From JAJYVT01 sp035534455 (GTDB taxonomy: Bacteria; Actinomycetota; Acidimicrobiia; Acidimicrobiales; RAAP-2), in NCBI GenBank assembly GCA_035534455.1, contig DATLRV010000040.1:1-59701 (forward strand): 59,701 nt of DNA, read 5' to 3'. Position 1 is the stretch's first letter, and every line of letters starts with the position of its first letter. The notes below the pieces were generated by a model, which saw only the letters and a program-made list of their open reading frames with translations, ran no database searches and was not told the origin of the DNA. The translations under genes were made by a program, and so were the position numbers. This document shows, in pieces, positions 58,200 through 59,701 of the stretch.

Positions 58200-59510
58200 G
58201 TGAGGCCAGTATCGCGCGGCATCGACCGCATCGCGGTGACCTTCGATGAACCCGGTCTCGTGGCCAACGCCGGGCTGTTGCTCATCGCCACGCTGGTGAA
58301 GCGCCTCGATCTCGAGGAGCTGGTCGACGCCATGGTGCGCATCCCGTCCAAGCGCGGCGGCTTTTCACCGGGACGCAAGGTGCTCACCCTCGTCCACGCC
58401 ATGGTCGCCGGCGCCTCCCACATCGACCACGCCGACGTGTTGCGCGCTGGTGCGACCGAAGCGGTCCTCTCTCACCGGGTCATGGCACCGTCGACCTTGG
58501 GCACGTTCCTTCGGGCGTTCACCTTCGGCCACGTTCGCCAGCTCGAAGCGGTCGTTGGCGAGGTGCTGCGGCGCGCATGGAGCGCCGTGACCCTCCCTGC
58601 CCGTCTCGTCGTCGACGTGGACTCGACCATCTGCGAGGTCGCGGGAAAGAAGAAGGCCGGCGCCGCCTACGGCTACACGAAGGTCTTGGGGCTTCACCCA
58701 CTGCTGGCGACGCGCGCAGACACCGGCGAGCTGCTCCACGCCCGGCTGCGCAAGGGGTCGGCCAACACCCAGCGGGGAGCCAAGCGCTTCATCGAAGAAC
58801 TCGTCGCCCGCCTGCGCCGCGCCGGGGCGACCGGCACGCTCGTCATGCGCTTCGACTCGGGGTTCTGGTCGAAAGACATCCTCTCCACGTTGGAGCGCCT
58901 TCAGGTGTCCTACACCATGGCCGTGCGGGCAGGCACGAAGGCGATCGCCCAGGTCATCGCCACGATTCCCGAAAAGGACTGGGTCCCGATCGTCTACCCA
59001 GACGGCGGTGAGGCCGCCGTTGCCGAGACGACCTACAAGGCAAGGCGCCTCGTCGTGCGGCGCACGCGGCTCGTGGGACCCCAGGCGACGCTGTGGCCCG
59101 ACTGGCGCCACTTCGCCTTCCTCACCGATCTGACCGGCACCGCCGTCGCCCTCGACGCCTTCCACCGCGAGCGCGCCCAAGCAGAGCTCGACATCCGCGA
59201 CCTGAAGGAGGGGGCAGGCATGGAGCACTGCCCCTCGGGCAGCTTCTCAGCCAACGCCGCCTGGCTCCAGTGCGCCGTCCTGGCCCACAACCTGGTTCGC
59301 TGGACCCAACTCTTGGGCGGCCTCCACGACCGCGACGGCCACCGTCCGGCCGTCGCACGGACCATCCGCACGCGCTTCGTATCGCTGCCGGGTCGGCTCG
59401 TCAACCGCTCGGGGACGCCGACGCTGCGCGCACCGAGCCATTGGCCGTGGCAAGAGCCGTTCACCCGCGCGCTTTCGAACCTGCGCGCCCTCGCGGTCGC
59501 CGTCACCTGA
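58200..59510 (+). CDS. IS1380-family transposase
   Basis: DDE transposase of 436 residues. The first catalytic Asp lies in RLVVDVDSTICEVAGKKKAGAAYGYTKVLG, a hallmark of IS1380; the second in TLVMRFDSGFWSKD; and the Glu in RAQAELDIRDLKEGAGMEHC (YREK-like region). GTG 58200 follows AAGGAGGCAC and gives a full-length product with no frameshift, so the element may be active. Confidence 0.93.
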   Translation: MRPVSRGIDRIAVTFDEPGLVANAGLLLIATLVKRLDLEELVDAMVRIPSKRGGFSPGRKVLTLVHAMVAGASHIDHADVLRAGATEAVLSHRVMAPSTLGTFLRAFTFGHVRQLEAVVGEVLRRAWSAVTLPARLVVDVDSTICEVAGKKKAGAAYGYTKVLGLHPLLATRADTGELLHARLRKGSANTQRGAKRFIEELVARLRRAGATGTLVMRFDSGFWSKDILSTLERLQVSYTMAVRAGTKAIAQVIATIPEKDWVPIVYPDGGEAAVAETTYKARRLVVRRTRLVGPQATLWPDWRHFAFLTDLTGTAVALDAFHRERAQAELDIRDLKEGAGMEHCPSGSFSANAAWLQCAVLAHNLVRWTQLLGGLHDRDGHRPAVARTIRTRFVSLPGRLVNRSGTPTLRAPSHWPWQEPFTRALSNLRALAVAVT

Positions 59511-59686
59511 ACCGTGGTTCCGCGGTCGGCGCAGCCGCAGACGACCCGCATCAGTGCGCTGACATCCCGCCAACCACAAGAGTCTCTGGTCGGTCACGCC
59601 CATGCTCGGGTCGTGCCGGCGTTTCAGCAGTGCCGAGTGGCACTCCCGCTCCCGCCCGGTCATCGACAGGCGGTCAGCCGGGTCTG

Positions 59687-59701
59687 CGCGGTGGATCGAG
59701 G
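59687..59701 (-). repeat. IS right terminal inverted repeat
   Basis: CGCGGTGGATCGAGG, the exact complement of the left repeat, ending at the window edge. Confidence 0.85.

Larger units (their letters stand above)
58078..59701 (+). mobile_element. IS1380-type insertion sequence
   Basis: A 1624-bp element bounded by 15-bp perfect terminal inverted repeats, CCTCGATCCACCGCG at 58078-58092 and its complement at 59687-59701. It contains one transposase gene. The right repeat ends at the last base of the window, so the far-side target duplication cannot be seen. It inserted into a secreted SGNH hydrolase gene. Size and transposase fit the IS1380 family. Confidence 0.85.

Noticed and set aside
58104..59532. 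TGAACC...TCCGCGG motif on both sides of the transposase as possible IS ends
   Set aside because: The two copies are in direct, not inverted, orientation and differ in spacing. The 15-bp perfect inverted repeats at 58078 and 59687 are far better ends.

Overview
The window is dense, very GC-rich DNA (start codons are often GTG, short intergenic gaps, many 4-base ATGA/GTGA overlaps). It looks like an actinobacterium. A mycothiol-conjugate amidase (Mca), a DUF2469 protein, an F420-type luciferase-like oxidoreductase and a PspA/PspAB/HtpX envelope module support this. Secreted proteins built from 'GYWEVASDGG' repeats suggest the class Acidimicrobiia, but that placement is inference. I see no rRNA, tRNA, CRISPR array or replication origin.

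Layout. 1-2.8 kb: translation block khpA-rimM-trmD-rplS-DUF2469-yraN. 2.9-11.6 kb: unrelated genes (enoyl-CoA hydratase, NfeD-like/SPFH pair, a secreted repeat-CHAP protein, a D-amino-acid-oxidase-like enzyme, a TIGR01777 epimerase, two membrane or secreted unknowns). These separate yraN from its usual partners comM (11.8 kb) and dprA (15 kb). 16-27 kb: luciferase-like oxidoreductase, fumC, pterin dehydratase, a Tyr/Ser phosphatase, the pspAB-htpX-pspA membrane-stress operon, mca, a ChbG-type deacetylase, purE-purK and an F420-type oxidoreductase. 27-35 kb: DsbA-like protein, PAP2 phosphatase, RecB-like nuclease, enoyl-CoA hydratase, a TetR/MFS efflux pair with a clear operator, and hpnR (hopanoid C-3 methylase). 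35-41 kb: STAS protein, S9 peptidase, Thr dehydratase, then an XRE regulator plus a ClpP-like protein that has lost its catalytic triad, divergent from an intact clpP across a shared palindrome. 41-55 kb: RNase Z, oxidoreductases, an SDR behind a MerR/SoxR-type promoter, queA, FkbM methyltransferase, peptidases, VOC proteins and an AraC-type regulator. 54-59.7 kb: two GT-C membrane mannosyltransferases, a degraded repeat/serine-hydrolase gene, and an IS1380-type element that cuts a secreted SGNH hydrolase gene. The right inverted repeat of that IS ends on the last base of the window.

Two themes stand out. First, at least six genes in the right half are broken: an internally deleted methyltransferase, an N-terminal GNAT fragment, a frameshifted mycothiol-dependent-isomerase-like gene, an aminoglycoside-phosphotransferase/GNAT chimera, a gutted serine hydrolase, and the IS-truncated SGNH hydrolase. 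Second, short tandem repeats sit at gene ends throughout (PurK tail, FumC, ClpP-like, DUF1003-like and methyltransferase N-termini, and several intergenic gaps). The most interesting candidate system is the XRE/inactive-ClpP/active-ClpP locus at 38.9-40.7 kb.
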